This document shows, in pieces, positions 8,169-17,646 of a DNA stretch of 64,000 nucleotides. The stretch covers positions 1 through 64,000 of the forward strand of contig NZ_DASZCQ010000217.1 of the NCBI RefSeq assembly GCF_035942955.1. The letters run 5' to 3'. The translations under genes were made by a program, and so were the position numbers. The notes under the pieces were generated by a model. That model searched no databases, was not told the origin of the DNA, and worked only from the letters and a program-made list of their open reading frames with translations. Every line of letters begins with the position of its first letter. The first letter of the stretch is position 1. The stretch is from DASYTH01 sp035942955. GTDB taxonomy: Bacteria; Actinomycetota; Actinomycetes; Mycobacteriales; Pseudonocardiaceae.

Positions 8169-8546
8169 ATGACACAGTCGTCGTCCGCGGTCCGCCCCTG
8201 GACCAGGCCACACGACTGGGCGGAGGTCGTTCTCGGCCTGGTCGCGCTGCTGTCGTTCCTGTGGATGGACACCAACGACGCCGCGCTGTGGACCATGATC
8301 ATTCTCGGTGCGCTCATCGCGCTCGACGGGCTGTTCTCGCTCGCGATGCCGGGGATGGTCTACGGCGAGGCGGTCCAGATCGTGCTCGGCGTGCTCATGT
8401 TCATCTCCCCATGGGTGATGGGCTACACCGAGTTCTCCGGCATCTCCTGGACGTCCTGGATCATCGGCGTGCTCACCGTCATCGTGGGCGCCGTGGCGTA
8501 CCCGGTGGCGCAGGCCGCGCACCGAGGCATGGCCGGTCAGCACTGA
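8169..8546 (+). CDS. SPW-repeat membrane protein
   Basis: A 125-residue protein with about four hydrophobic segments and the diagnostic FISPWVMGY motif near residues 80-88 of the SPW family (Pfam 03779). An earlier segment SFLWMD may be the first, degenerate repeat. Function unknown. Start: GGAGGT (8155-8160) lies 8 nt before ATG 8169. It is divergent from ccr. Confidence 0.8.
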   Translation: MTQSSSAVRPWTRPHDWAEVVLGLVALLSFLWMDTNDAALWTMIILGALIALDGLFSLAMPGMVYGEAVQIVLGVLMFISPWVMGYTEFSGISWTSWIIGVLTVIVGAVAYPVAQAAHRGMAGQH

Positions 8547-8572
8547 CGGCACACTCCCACCGCAAGCACGTT

Positions 8573-8606
8573 GGCCCATAACGCTCGGCGAGTTACGTTA
8601 TGGGCC
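8573..8606. promoter_or_regulatory. inverted repeat before the tetR gene
   Basis: Perfect 11-bp arms GGCCCATAACG (8573-8583) and CGTTATGGGCC (8596-8606) are separated by 12 nt, ending 28 bp before the regulator's ATG. This placement fits an autoregulatory TetR operator. A terminator for the SPW gene is the alternative, but there is no T-tract. Confidence 0.5.
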
Positions 8607-8634
8607 TCGTGCCGTGGGTGAAGGGTGGTCCACG

Positions 8635-9255
8635 ATGGTCCGGGTGCGGTCTCGGGGCGGTGCCGACGATCCCTCCGCGCGCGAGCGGATCCTCGCCGCC
8701 GCCGAGGAGTTGTTCGCCGAGTCCGGCTTCGACGCGACCCCGACGTCCCGGATCGCCAGCCGGGCCCGCGTGCCCAAGGGGCTGGTGCACTACTACTTCC
8801 CGCGCAAGGAAAACCTGCTCACCGCCCTGGTCGAGCGATTGCCGGACGAGCGGATCGAGCCGTCCCGGGTCGTGGTGCCCGGCGACGTCGCGGCCAGCCT
8901 GCGCCGCCTCGTCGCCGAGCTGGACGCCCGGATGCGGGCCTCGCGGCTGCTGTCGCACCTGCTGTGGCGCGAGGCCGACACGCACCGCGCCGTGCGGGAG
9001 GCGCTGCAGGAACGGTTTCGCCGGGTCGTCGATCAGGTCCGTGCGGTGATCTTGGCGACCGGCGCGGGTGGGTTGGCGGTCGCCGATGTGGACGCCGCGT
9101 CGGGGTTGCTGGCGCTGGCGGTCAGCTATCGCCATTCGGTGGCCCGCCACGAGGGTGGCAGTGGGGCAGGGGACGTCGACGACGACTGCATGGACCGCGA
9201 GGTCGACTTCATCGCCTGCGCGCTTGTTCGCTCGCCGGCTCCACAAGCTCGATGA
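8635..9255 (+). CDS. TetR-family transcriptional regulator
   Basis: A 206-residue regulator. The N-terminal helix-turn-helix (ARERILAAAEELFAESGFDATPTSRIASRARVPKGLVHYYFPRK region) is typical TetR, followed by a helical ligand-binding domain. ATG 8635 is preceded by GAAGGG about 10 nt upstream; GTG 8614 is an alternative. The gene overlaps the convergent epimerase gene by 47 bp. Position among ccr, epimerase and thiolase suggests it senses an acyl-CoA and controls them; that is inference. Confidence 0.85.
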   Translation: MVRVRSRGGADDPSARERILAAAEELFAESGFDATPTSRIASRARVPKGLVHYYFPRKENLLTALVERLPDERIEPSRVVVPGDVAASLRRLVAELDARMRASRLLSHLLWREADTHRAVREALQERFRRVVDQVRAVILATGAGGLAVADVDAASGLLALAVSYRHSVARHEGGSGAGDVDDDCMDREVDFIACALVRSPAPQAR

Positions 9256-9667
9256 GCACGCCGCCGGCGTCCTTGGGATGCACGAAGTTCGTCAGGCTGT
9301 TCTCGGTGCCCGGCTGAGGGTCCTCGAAGACCACGCGGAGTCCCTTGGCGCGCAAGGCATCGGTGGCCGCCTCGATGTCGGTGACCCGCACCGCGACCTG
9401 CTGCACGCCCGGTCCCCTGCGGTCGAGGAACTTGCCGATGGTGGTGTCCGGCGCGAGCGGCGCCAGTAGCTGCACGGCCGTGCCCGTGCCGTCGTCGCCG
9501 GGCGGGCGCATCATGGCCTCGCGCACGCCCTGGCCCTCGTTGGTCTCGACGTGGGTCAGCTCGAGACCCAGCACGTCCCGATAGAACGCGATCGCCTCGT
9601 CCAGGTCGGGCACCGCGATCCCGACGTGGTCGACGGCGGTCACGAACGGATTCAGGGCGTCGTTCAT
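9209..9667 (-). CDS. mce: methylmalonyl-CoA / ethylmalonyl-CoA epimerase
   Basis: A 152-residue vicinal-oxygen-chelate protein. DHVGIAVPDLDEAIAFYRDVLGL opens the domain with a metal-ligand His; QQVAVRV and the terminal LIELVEP supply further ligands. The TNFVHPKDAGGVLIELVE block is characteristic of methylmalonyl-CoA epimerase. Reaction: interconversion of (2R)- and (2S)-methylmalonyl-CoA, possibly also ethylmalonyl-CoA given nearby ccr. Start: TATCCT (9674-9679) ends 6 nt before ATG 9667, a likely leaderless transcript. Confidence 0.87.
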   Translation of the reverse strand: MNDALNPFVTAVDHVGIAVPDLDEAIAFYRDVLGLELTHVETNEGQGVREAMMRPPGDDGTGTAVQLLAPLAPDTTIGKFLDRRGPGVQQVAVRVTDIEAATDALRAKGLRVVFEDPQPGTENSLTNFVHPKDAGGVLIELVEPASEQARRR

Positions 9668-9673
9668 TCACCG

Positions 9674-9702
9674 AGGATAGGCCAGGTTTACCGATCAGTA
9701 GC
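9674..9702 (-). promoter_or_regulatory. epimerase promoter with operator-like sequence
   Basis: On the minus strand TATCCT (9674-9679) is a -10 box 6 nt from the epimerase ATG. The sequence TTTACCGATCAGTAGC (9687-9702) covers the spacer and -35 region and is an imperfect match to the ccr palindrome (12 of 16 positions against GTTACCGGCCGGTAAC). Confidence 0.4.
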
Positions 9703-9800
9703 ATTCTCCTGTGCGGCCTCTCACACAGTGAGCTCGGTCGGGGCCCCGCACCCGGTATCGTCATCGTTAACGCCCGTTCGCATTGCCGTGGAGGCACCAA

Positions 9801-10987
<1,187 letters not shown>

Positions 10988-10988
<1 letters not shown>

Positions 10989-11950
10989 TGGTCGATCTTG
11001 CCGGGCTGGTCGACCGGGCGCGGGCCGGCGAGGCCCGCGCCGTCGCCCGGCTGATCTCCCTCGTCGAGGACGCCAGCCCGCGGCTGCGGGACGTCGCGGC
11101 GGCGCTCGCCCCGCACACCGGTCGCGCGCGGGTGCTCGGCCTTACCGGGCCGCCCGGGGTCGGCAAGTCGACCGTCACCTCGGCGTTGATCGCCGCGCTG
11201 CGCCGCAGGGGCCGGCGGATCGGCGTGCTGGCCATCGACCCGTCCTCGCCGTTCTCCGGCGGCGCGCTGCTCGGCGACCGGATCCGGATGCACGACCACA
11301 CCACCGACCCGGACGTGTTCATCCGATCGATGGCCACCAGGGGCCACCTCGGCGGCCTGTCCCTGGCGACCCCGCAGGCGCTACGCGTGCTGGACGCGGC
11401 GGGCTACGACCTGGTCCTGGTCGAGACCGTCGGTGTTGGACAGTCCGAAGTGGACATCGTGTCGCTCGCCGACACCACGCTGGTGCTGCTCGCCCCCGGC
11501 ATGGGCGACGGCATCCAGGCCGCCAAGGCCGGCATCCTCGAGGTGGCCGACGTGTTCGTGGTCAACAAGGCCGACCGCGACGGCGCCGACGCCACGGTCC
11601 GCGACCTCATCCACATGATCTCCCTCGGCCGCCGGGAGATCCCCGGCCCGCACTGGCGCCCCCGGGTCGTCCGCACCGTCGCCACCACCGGCGACGGCGT
11701 CGACGAGCTCGTGTCCGCCGTCGACGCCCACCACGACTGGCTGGTCTCCCACGGTGAGCTCGAGGCTCGCCGGACCCGCCGCGCGGCCGACGAGATCGAG
11801 GCCATCGCCCTGCGCACGCTCCGCGAGCGCCTCGGCCACGTCCGCGGCGACGAGACCCTCGACCGACTGTCCAAACAGGTCGTCGCCGGCGAGCTCGACC
11901 CCTACACCGCCGCCGACCGGTGGTGCGCCGGGCTGCGGCCGGACCCTTAG
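10988..11950 (+). CDS. meaB: methylmalonyl-CoA mutase-associated GTPase MeaB
   Basis: A 320-residue G3E-family P-loop GTPase. Walker A GPPGVGKS (54-61), the DPSSPFSGGALLGDRIRM block, ETVGVGQSE (switch region) and NKAD (193-196) identify ArgK/MeaB. It protects B12-dependent acyl-CoA mutases and supports cofactor loading. The mutase itself is not in this window. Translation is coupled to the thiolase by a one-base overlap. Confidence 0.93.
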
Positions 11951-12012
11951 GTATTTCTGCCCCACCAAGGGAAACTGGGCCCGGTCACGGCTGTCGTAAC
12001 CGAGTTTCACCA

Positions 12013-12492
12013 ATGAGAATTGGTGTTATGAGCGGCACGTTGCATGTGCAGGCCGGCGTCTGGGGCAACCATGGCGGCAGCCGCGCGGTGCTGTGTATGG
12101 AAGGGGAGGCGGCGGACCGGGCCAACGGTGGCGGGGTGACGGTCGATGCGTTGTACCGGGCGGTGCTTGGGCGCGGGCTGCATCTGACGACCGATCTCGA
12201 GCATCTCGACCCGCGGCCGATTCCGGGCTGGTGGGTGTGGATCGACCCGGACGGCGCGGTGACCCTGGAGTGGCCGCGGTTCCGTCCGTTGCTCGAGCAC
12301 GTCCCGCTGGATCTTCCCGGCGGCTGGCGCAGGGTCGCCGACGACGAGCATGCCGTGGTGGTGTTCGTCGGCTACGGGCTCGGGGAGCATCCGCTGCGCG
12401 AGCTCGAGCATGCGGCGCGGACGGGCGCACTGGCGTCCGGTGTGGTGCCAGTGCGCCCTGGCCCCCCGGGGAGTCAGCACTTGGTCTTGTAG
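12013..12492 (+). CDS. hypothetical protein
   Basis: A 159-residue soluble protein I do not recognise. Codon use is normal for the window. The middle holds RPIPGWWVWIDPDGAVTLEW and a late VVFVGYGLGEHPLRELEHA segment. ATG 12028 (MSGTLHV) is an alternative start; ATG 12013 lies inside a small inverted repeat (CACCAA-N6-TTGGTG, 12008-12025) that could be regulatory. The 3' end overlaps the convergent binding-protein gene by 19 bp. Confidence 0.55.
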   Translation: MRIGVMSGTLHVQAGVWGNHGGSRAVLCMEGEAADRANGGGVTVDALYRAVLGRGLHLTTDLEHLDPRPIPGWWVWIDPDGAVTLEWPRFRPLLEHVPLDLPGGWRRVADDEHAVVVFVGYGLGEHPLRELEHAARTGALASGVVPVRPGPPGSQHLVL

Positions 12493-13475
12493 AAGTACTT
12501 CTCGTTGGCGCTCATGTTCTCCTTGGTGATGGCGATCAGTGGCGCCTCGATGTTGCGCTTGACGTCCTTGCCGTCGAGCTTGGCGATGGCCTGCTTGACG
12601 CCCTCCTTGCCGATGGTGGCGGGGTCCTGGGCGATGAGGGCCTGGAACTCGCCGGCCTTGAGGCCCTCCACCTCGCTTGGGGAGGCGTCGAAGCCGATCA
12701 GGTTGACCGCGCCGATCTTGCCGGCGTTGCGCAGGCCGGTCGCCGCGCCCTCACCGGAGTTGAGGTTGGTGGCGAAGATGCCGATCAGGTCAGGTTTGGA
12801 CGACAGCGCCGCGGTCACCTTGGACGCGGCCACGTCCGGCTCGTTCTGGGTGAACTCGACGCCGGCCGACTTGAGGTTGGGGTACTTCTTGAGCTCGTCC
12901 TCGAAGCCCTTGGCCCTTGCGTTGGTGGTCGAGGTGCCCGCCTTGGTGTCGAGCACGAGCACCGAGCCCGACTTGCCGTTGGCCAGCTTGGACATCGTCT
13001 CGGCGGCAAGGCGGCCGCCCTGCTCGTTGTTGGACGTGATGGTGGAGACGGCCACCGAGGTGTCCTTGAGCGCGGTGTCGACCTCCACCACGACCACGCC
13101 GAGGTTCTTGACCTGCTTGATCGGCTCGGTCATGGCCACGTCGTCGGTGGGCGCGATCAGCAGCGCGGCCGGCTTGGTGGCCGCAAGGCCGGTGACGATC
13201 GGCTCCTGCAGGGTCGCGTCGAACTGCTGCGGCGCGTTGGTCTGCAGCTCGTAGCCGGCGCCGCGGGCCTCTTCCTCGGCGCCGCACTGCATGGAGATGT
13301 AGAACGGCTCGTTCTGCACGCCCGGCACGAGGGCGAGCTTCTTGTTGCCGCCCTGGGCGCCGGTCTGACCCCCCTGGTTGGGTGCCTCCCCGACCTGCCC
13401 GGAGCCGCACGCGGCGAGCACCGTCGCGGCCGCCATGGCGGCGCCGAGCGCCAGCGCGCGTCGTGTTGTCACCAT
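12474..13475 (-). CDS. sugar ABC transporter substrate-binding lipoprotein
   Basis: A 333-residue class-B (ribose/xylose-type) binding protein. A lipoprotein signal peptide ends at the lipobox LAAC (Cys23), followed by a Gly/Gln-rich linker and the periplasmic-binding fold with the LIGIFATN and LIGFDA strands. Start: GGAGGTGTC about 9 nt before ATG 13475. It is last in the apparent order manA, ATPase, permease, binding protein. The set resembles FrcBCA-type fructose/mannose/ribose importers; with the GH47 enzyme next door I infer a mannose or mannoside substrate. Confidence 0.87.
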   Translation of the reverse strand: MVTTRRALALGAAMAAATVLAACGSGQVGEAPNQGGQTGAQGGNKKLALVPGVQNEPFYISMQCGAEEEARGAGYELQTNAPQQFDATLQEPIVTGLAATKPAALLIAPTDDVAMTEPIKQVKNLGVVVVEVDTALKDTSVAVSTITSNNEQGGRLAAETMSKLANGKSGSVLVLDTKAGTSTTNARAKGFEDELKKYPNLKSAGVEFTQNEPDVAASKVTAALSSKPDLIGIFATNLNSGEGAATGLRNAGKIGAVNLIGFDASPSEVEGLKAGEFQALIAQDPATIGKEGVKQAIAKLDGKDVKRNIEAPLIAITKENMSANEKYFYKTKC

Positions 13476-13513
13476 CTACCGACACCTCCGTTGGTGTTCA
13501 TAGACTTTCGCAT

Positions 13514-14608
13514 TTACAACTGACTCCGGGCCCGGCGCCGCTGCTGGTCGAACCACACGGCGGCGACCAGAACCGCGCCGACCGCGATCATCTGCCAGTA
13601 GTCCTGGACGTCGACGATGTTGAAGCCCTTCTTGAGCACGGCCGGGATGAACACCCCGATCACCGTGCCGAGCATGGTGCCGATCCCGCCGAACAGGCTG
13701 GTGCCGCCCATCACCACGGCGGCGATCGCGTTGAGGTTGTCCGTGGTGTGCGCGGCGATCCCGGTGGTGCTGTAGTACGCCAGCGACATGAACCCCGCGG
13801 CGCCGGCCAGGAAGCCGGTCAGCAGGTACACCTTGACCAGGTGCGCGGTCACGTTGATGCCGGCCCGGCGCGCGGCCTCGGCGTTGGAGCCGACCGCGAA
13901 CGTGTAGCGGCCGAACCGGGTGGTGTGCAGCAGCCAGGCGGCGACGATCGTGATCACCGCGGCGACGATCACCAGGTTCGGGATCCCGCCGAACGACGTG
14001 CCCGAGCCCAGCGCCCGCTTCAGCGCGTTCGGCACGCTGCGGATGTCCGAGCCGTCGTTGATCAGGCTGGCCGCCCCGAGCGCGGCGCCGAGCGAGCCGA
14101 GCGTGACGATCAGCGGCGGGATCTTCGCCCTGGCGGTCAGCCAGCCGTTGACGAACCCCCAGAGCACGCCGGACGCCAGCGCCACGAGCAGCCCCACGGT
14201 GATCACACCCCAGCCGGCGTTGATGGCGCTGTCGTTGGGGGACAACGAGTTCATCACCTTCGCCGACACCATGCCGGAGAAGATCAGCACGGAGCCGACG
14301 GACAGGTCGATGCCGCCGGTAATGATCACGAAGGTCATGCCGACGGACAGCACCAGCAGCACCGCGGTCTCGATGGCCAGTCGCTGGAAGTTGAACACGG
14401 TGAGGAACGAGTCCGGCGCGAGCGCACCGAAGATCACGATCAGGGCCAGCAGCACCAGCGCGATCCAGAACGTGTTGGCTGTGTATATCTTGCGCGCTCC
14501 GCGCGCGTGAGCGGGCCTATGCGCGGTGTCTTCCCTCCTGCGCTGCTCGGTCGCTGGGTCCTCGCTCCCTGCGCTGCTCGTCGGTCCAGACACCGCCGGC
14601 CCGCTCAT
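13514..14608 (-). CDS. sugar ABC transporter permease (RbsC/FrcC type)
   Basis: A 364-residue polytopic membrane protein with a charged N-terminal tail of about 40 residues and roughly 8-10 membrane segments. The motif VGMTFVIITGGIDLSVGSV and the late GRYTFAVGSNAEAARRAGI are hallmarks of ribose/xylose-class permeases. The ATG (14608) overlaps the ATPase stop by four bases (ATGA). Confidence 0.9.
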   Translation of the reverse strand: MSGPAVSGPTSSAGSEDPATEQRRREDTAHRPAHARGARKIYTANTFWIALVLLALIVIFGALAPDSFLTVFNFQRLAIETAVLLVLSVGMTFVIITGGIDLSVGSVLIFSGMVSAKVMNSLSPNDSAINAGWGVITVGLLVALASGVLWGFVNGWLTARAKIPPLIVTLGSLGAALGAASLINDGSDIRSVPNALKRALGSGTSFGGIPNLVIVAAVITIVAAWLLHTTRFGRYTFAVGSNAEAARRAGINVTAHLVKVYLLTGFLAGAAGFMSLAYYSTTGIAAHTTDNLNAIAAVVMGGTSLFGGIGTMLGTVIGVFIPAVLKKGFNIVDVQDYWQMIAVGAVLVAAVWFDQQRRRARSQL

Positions 14609-15372
14609 GCCGCATCCTCGTGGGTCAGGGCGCCGGTCATGGCGCCAACCAGGTCCTCCAGGGTCGCGTCGGCCGCCCGGAACCGGGCCACCCGGCGGCC
14701 CAGCCGCAGCACCTCGACCCGGTCGGACACCGCGAGCACCTCCGGCATGTTGTGGCTGATCAGCACGACGGCGATGCCCTCGTCGCGCACCCGGCGGATC
14801 ACGTCGAGCACCCGCTCGCGCTGCACCACGCCAAGCGCCGCGGTCGGCTCGTCCATGAACACGACCTTGCTGGCCCACACCACCGACCTGGCCACGGCGA
14901 CGCTCTGCCGCTGCCCGCCGGACAGCGAGCCGATCGGAACGTCCATGCTCTGCAGCGTGATGCCGAGCCGGTCGAACTCCTTGACCGCGCGCTGGCGCAT
15001 CCGGGCCTTGTCGAGCATCCCGAGCATGCCGAGGATCCCCGGCCGGCGCAGCTCCCGGCCGAGGAACAGGTTCGCCGCCGGGTCCAGCTCCGGCGCGACG
15101 GCCAGATCCTGGTACACCGTCTCGATGCCGACGGTCCGCGCCTCGGTCGGGGAGTCGAAGTGCACGTCTCGGCCCTCGAACCGGATCAGGCCGGACGTCG
15201 GCTGCTCGGCGCCCACCATGCATTTGACCAAAGTGGACTTCCCGGCGCCGTTGTCCCCGATCAGAGCGACCACCTCGCCGGCCGTGGCGGAGAACGAGGC
15301 GCCGCGCAGCGCCTCGACCGAGCCGTAGTGCTTGACGATGTTCACGGCCTCGAGCACGACGTCGTCAGCCAC
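14605..15372 (-). CDS. sugar ABC transporter ATP-binding protein, single domain
   Basis: A 255-residue ATPase. Walker A GDNGAGKS (39-46), Q-loop (VYQDLAV), signature LSGGQRQSVAVARS, Walker B VVFMDEPTAAL and the switch His in ISHNM are intact. RbsA/XylG relatives usually fuse two such domains (about 500 residues); this is the short FrcA-like form. I chose GTG 15372 because the protein then begins at the first conserved strand. It overlaps the manA end by 8 bp. Confidence 0.88.
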   Translation of the reverse strand: MADDVVLEAVNIVKHYGSVEALRGASFSATAGEVVALIGDNGAGKSTLVKCMVGAEQPTSGLIRFEGRDVHFDSPTEARTVGIETVYQDLAVAPELDPAANLFLGRELRRPGILGMLGMLDKARMRQRAVKEFDRLGITLQSMDVPIGSLSGGQRQSVAVARSVVWASKVVFMDEPTAALGVVQRERVLDVIRRVRDEGIAVVLISHNMPEVLAVSDRVEVLRLGRRVARFRAADATLEDLVGAMTGALTHEDAA

Positions 15373-16363
15373 CGGCGACCCCCGGCGGCGCGCAGCGGAT
15401 CGCGACCAGCTCGCCGCCGATCGTCGTCGATCCGGCGGCGTACGGCACGACCACGGTGTCTCCCTTGGCCAGCGCCAGCATCTCACCGTCCCCCGTGGTC
15501 AGTTGGCCGGCGCCGGACAGGACGACCAGCACCGCGTAGCCGGGCTCGAGCTCCACCTCCGCCGAGCGGATGGCGAGCCGCTGCGCCCGGAAGAAACCCT
15601 CGGCGGCCGGGCCGAACAGGTCGACGACCTCGCCGCCGTCCGGCCGGCGCACCAGCTCGTCGAGCCGCCCGGCATAGCCCGACCGGTCGACGCAGCCGAG
15701 CGCGGCAGGGTAGCCGAGCCCGAGATGGCCGGCCGCCTCGCTGTCCAGGAAACCCTTCCACTCCAACATGATCGACAGGTCGGTCGGCTGCTGAAGCTCC
15801 ACGATGAACACGCCGGCCCCGATCGCGTGCGGCACCCCGGCCGGCACGAACACCGCGTCCCCGGGCCGGACCGCGACCTCGTTCAGCGCGCCGAGCAGCG
15901 CGCCGGTGTCCTGCGCGGCGACCCAGTCGGCCACGGTGCCCTCGTCCCGGTCCTCTCGGAATCCGATGTGGACGGTGGGGCTCGGTCCGGTGGTGCCCAC
16001 CACGATCCACGCCTCGGTCTTGCCGTAGCGGGAGTCCAGATGCGCCTTGGCGAAGCCGTCCGAGGGATGGCAGTGCACCGGCAGCCGCTGACCGGCGTCC
16101 AGCAGCTTCACCAGCAGCGCCGGATCCGCGCCGCGCCCAGGGCCCAGCCAGTGCTCCGGATCGGCGCGGACCGCGTCGCGCAGCCAGCGCCCGTCCGGCA
16201 GCGCGGACAGCCCGGCGACGGTCTCGCCGTACAGCGTGGTGCACGACGCGACCCAGTCCTCCGGCCCGTACTCGACGGGCTCGGTGCCGCGCAGCGCCGC
16301 GATCGCCGCGCCGCCGCGGTAGAACCGGGGTGGCTGGTTGGCCGGCAGCCGTATCGCTTTCAT
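15365..16363 (-). CDS. manA: class I mannose-6-phosphate isomerase
   Basis: A 332-residue cupin-type isomerase interconverting mannose-6-phosphate and fructose-6-phosphate. Zinc-site motifs: VHCHPSD, KTEAW and the later GVPHAIGAGVFIVELQQPTD. It is closer to the short bacterial YvyI/ManA form than to the 390-residue enteric form. Start: GAGGT 6 nt upstream of ATG 16363. First structural gene after lacI, 100 bp downstream of it, and overlapping the ABC ATPase. Confidence 0.85.
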   Translation of the reverse strand: MKAIRLPANQPPRFYRGGAAIAALRGTEPVEYGPEDWVASCTTLYGETVAGLSALPDGRWLRDAVRADPEHWLGPGRGADPALLVKLLDAGQRLPVHCHPSDGFAKAHLDSRYGKTEAWIVVGTTGPSPTVHIGFREDRDEGTVADWVAAQDTGALLGALNEVAVRPGDAVFVPAGVPHAIGAGVFIVELQQPTDLSIMLEWKGFLDSEAAGHLGLGYPAALGCVDRSGYAGRLDELVRRPDGGEVVDLFGPAAEGFFRAQRLAIRSAEVELEPGYAVLVVLSGAGQLTTGDGEMLALAKGDTVVVPYAAGSTTIGGELVAIRCAPPGVAGG

Positions 16364-16463
16364 CCATCACCTCGCAAGCTCGGTAGCCGGCAGAACCCAG
16401 CCGAAAGTTCGCTCGTCCCACGGCGACGGGGCAGCGTCGAACGACTCGCTCCGCAAGATCCGC

Positions 16464-17495
16464 TCATGGGCCTACCTCTCCCGAACCGCGCGGCACGAGG
16501 CGCACCGGCAGCACGATTCGGCGTGGTGGTGTGGTGTCCCCGTCGAGGCGGGCGAACAGCAGCTCGGCCGCGGACTTGCCGAGCGTGCCGGGGTCCAGCG
16601 CGACCACGCTGACCGGCGGGTCGAGCAGGTCGGCCAGCTCGAAGTCGTCGAAGCCGACCAGCGCCGGCCGGCGCCTGATCCCCGCGATGGCGCGCAGCAC
16701 GTGCACGGTGATTCGGTTGTTGCCGGTCAGCAGCGCGGTGGCCGGGTGGCGTCCGCCGAGGATGCGCCGCAGCGTCGCCGCCACGCTGGCCTCGGTGTGC
16801 GGCCCCATGGCCACGAACCGCTCCTCGTACGGGATACCGGCCTTCGCGCAGCCCTCCCGGAACCCGCGCAGCCGCTCGGTCGCGGTGAAGATGTCCGGCG
16901 CGTCGCCGAGGAAGGCCACCCGGCGGTGGCCGTGCGCGGCGAGGTGGACCACGGCCGCGGACGCGCCCTCGATGTTGTCCACCAGCACGGTGTCGGCCAG
17001 CACGTCGCCCGGCGGGCGGTCGACGAACACCACCGGGGTGCCCGAGGCGATCTCCGGCATCAGGTAGCCGTGCCGCAGCCCGGCCGGGACGACGATCAGG
17101 CCGTCCACCCGCCGGGCGCAGAACTCCAGCGCCAGCTCCCGCTCCCGCCCGGCGTCCTCGTCGGACGAGCCGGTGAGCACCTGCCGGCCGTAGCCTCGAG
17201 CCACCTCCTCCACCGCGCGGGTCAGCCCGGAGTAGAACGGGTTGGCCACGTCCTCGAGGACCAGGCCGATCGTGCCGGTCGAGGAGCCGCGGCGGAGGTT
17301 GAGCGCGCCCACGTTGCGCCGGAAGCCCAGCCGTTCGATCGCGGCAAGGACGCGTTCGGCCGTGTCGACGTGCACGCCCGGCTCGTCGTTGACGACCCGC
17401 GATACGGTCTTGATGCTGACCCCCGCCAGCCGGGCGACGTCGCTCATGGTCGCCCGGCGCACCCGGCCGCCCGCCCGGTTGGACAACGTTGTCAT
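16464..17495 (-). CDS. LacI-family transcriptional regulator
   Basis: A 343-residue regulator. The N-terminal helix-turn-helix and hinge (TMSDVARLAGVSIKTVSRVVNDEPGV, about 16-41) precede a periplasmic-binding-like effector domain (GTIGLVLEDVANPFYSGL). ATG 17495 is chosen because a perfect palindrome covers its first codons and a TTGACA/TTGGAT promoter ends 10 nt upstream. Probably represses itself, the sugar uptake genes and the divergent GH47 gene. Confidence 0.9.
   Translation of the reverse strand: MTTLSNRAGGRVRRATMSDVARLAGVSIKTVSRVVNDEPGVHVDTAERVLAAIERLGFRRNVGALNLRRGSSTGTIGLVLEDVANPFYSGLTRAVEEVARGYGRQVLTGSSDEDAGRERELALEFCARRVDGLIVVPAGLRHGYLMPEIASGTPVVFVDRPPGDVLADTVLVDNIEGASAAVVHLAAHGHRRVAFLGDAPDIFTATERLRGFREGCAKAGIPYEERFVAMGPHTEASVAATLRRILGGRHPATALLTGNNRITVHVLRAIAGIRRRPALVGFDDFELADLLDPPVSVVALDPGTLGKSAAELLFARLDGDTTPPRRIVLPVRLVPRGSGEVGP
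17482..17493. promoter_or_regulatory. LacI-type operator at the regulator's own start
   Basis: GACAACGTTGTC is a perfect 12-bp palindrome overlapping the lacI start codon. A nearly identical copy (GACAAGGTTGTC) lies before the GH47 gene. The shape matches known LacI-family operators with a central CG. Confidence 0.72.
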
Positions 17496-17505
17496 GATGC
17501 AGGCG

Positions 17506-17534
17506 ATCCAACGCCCGGGCCCGCCGATTGTCAA
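17506..17534 (-). promoter_or_regulatory. lacI promoter
   Basis: On the minus strand TTGACA (17529-17534) and TTGGAT (17506-17511) are spaced by 17 bp. The -10 box ends 10 nt before the lacI ATG, so the mRNA has almost no leader and the operator lies at about +1 to +15. Confidence 0.55.
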
Positions 17535-17610
17535 CCGGACAGGTTCTCCGGGCAGGGGTTGACCGCGTGGATCGGCCGCACCAGGGTGGGTCGGGCGGAC
17601 AATCACCACC

Positions 17611-17622
17611 GACAAGGTTGTC
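17611..17622. promoter_or_regulatory. LacI-type operator upstream of the GH47 gene
   Basis: GACAAGGTTGTC differs at one central base from the palindrome at the lacI start and lies 24 bp before the GH47 start codon, suggesting co-repression of the mannosidase. Confidence 0.68.
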
Positions 17623-17646
17623 AGGACGCGATCAGTGGAGCTCGCC

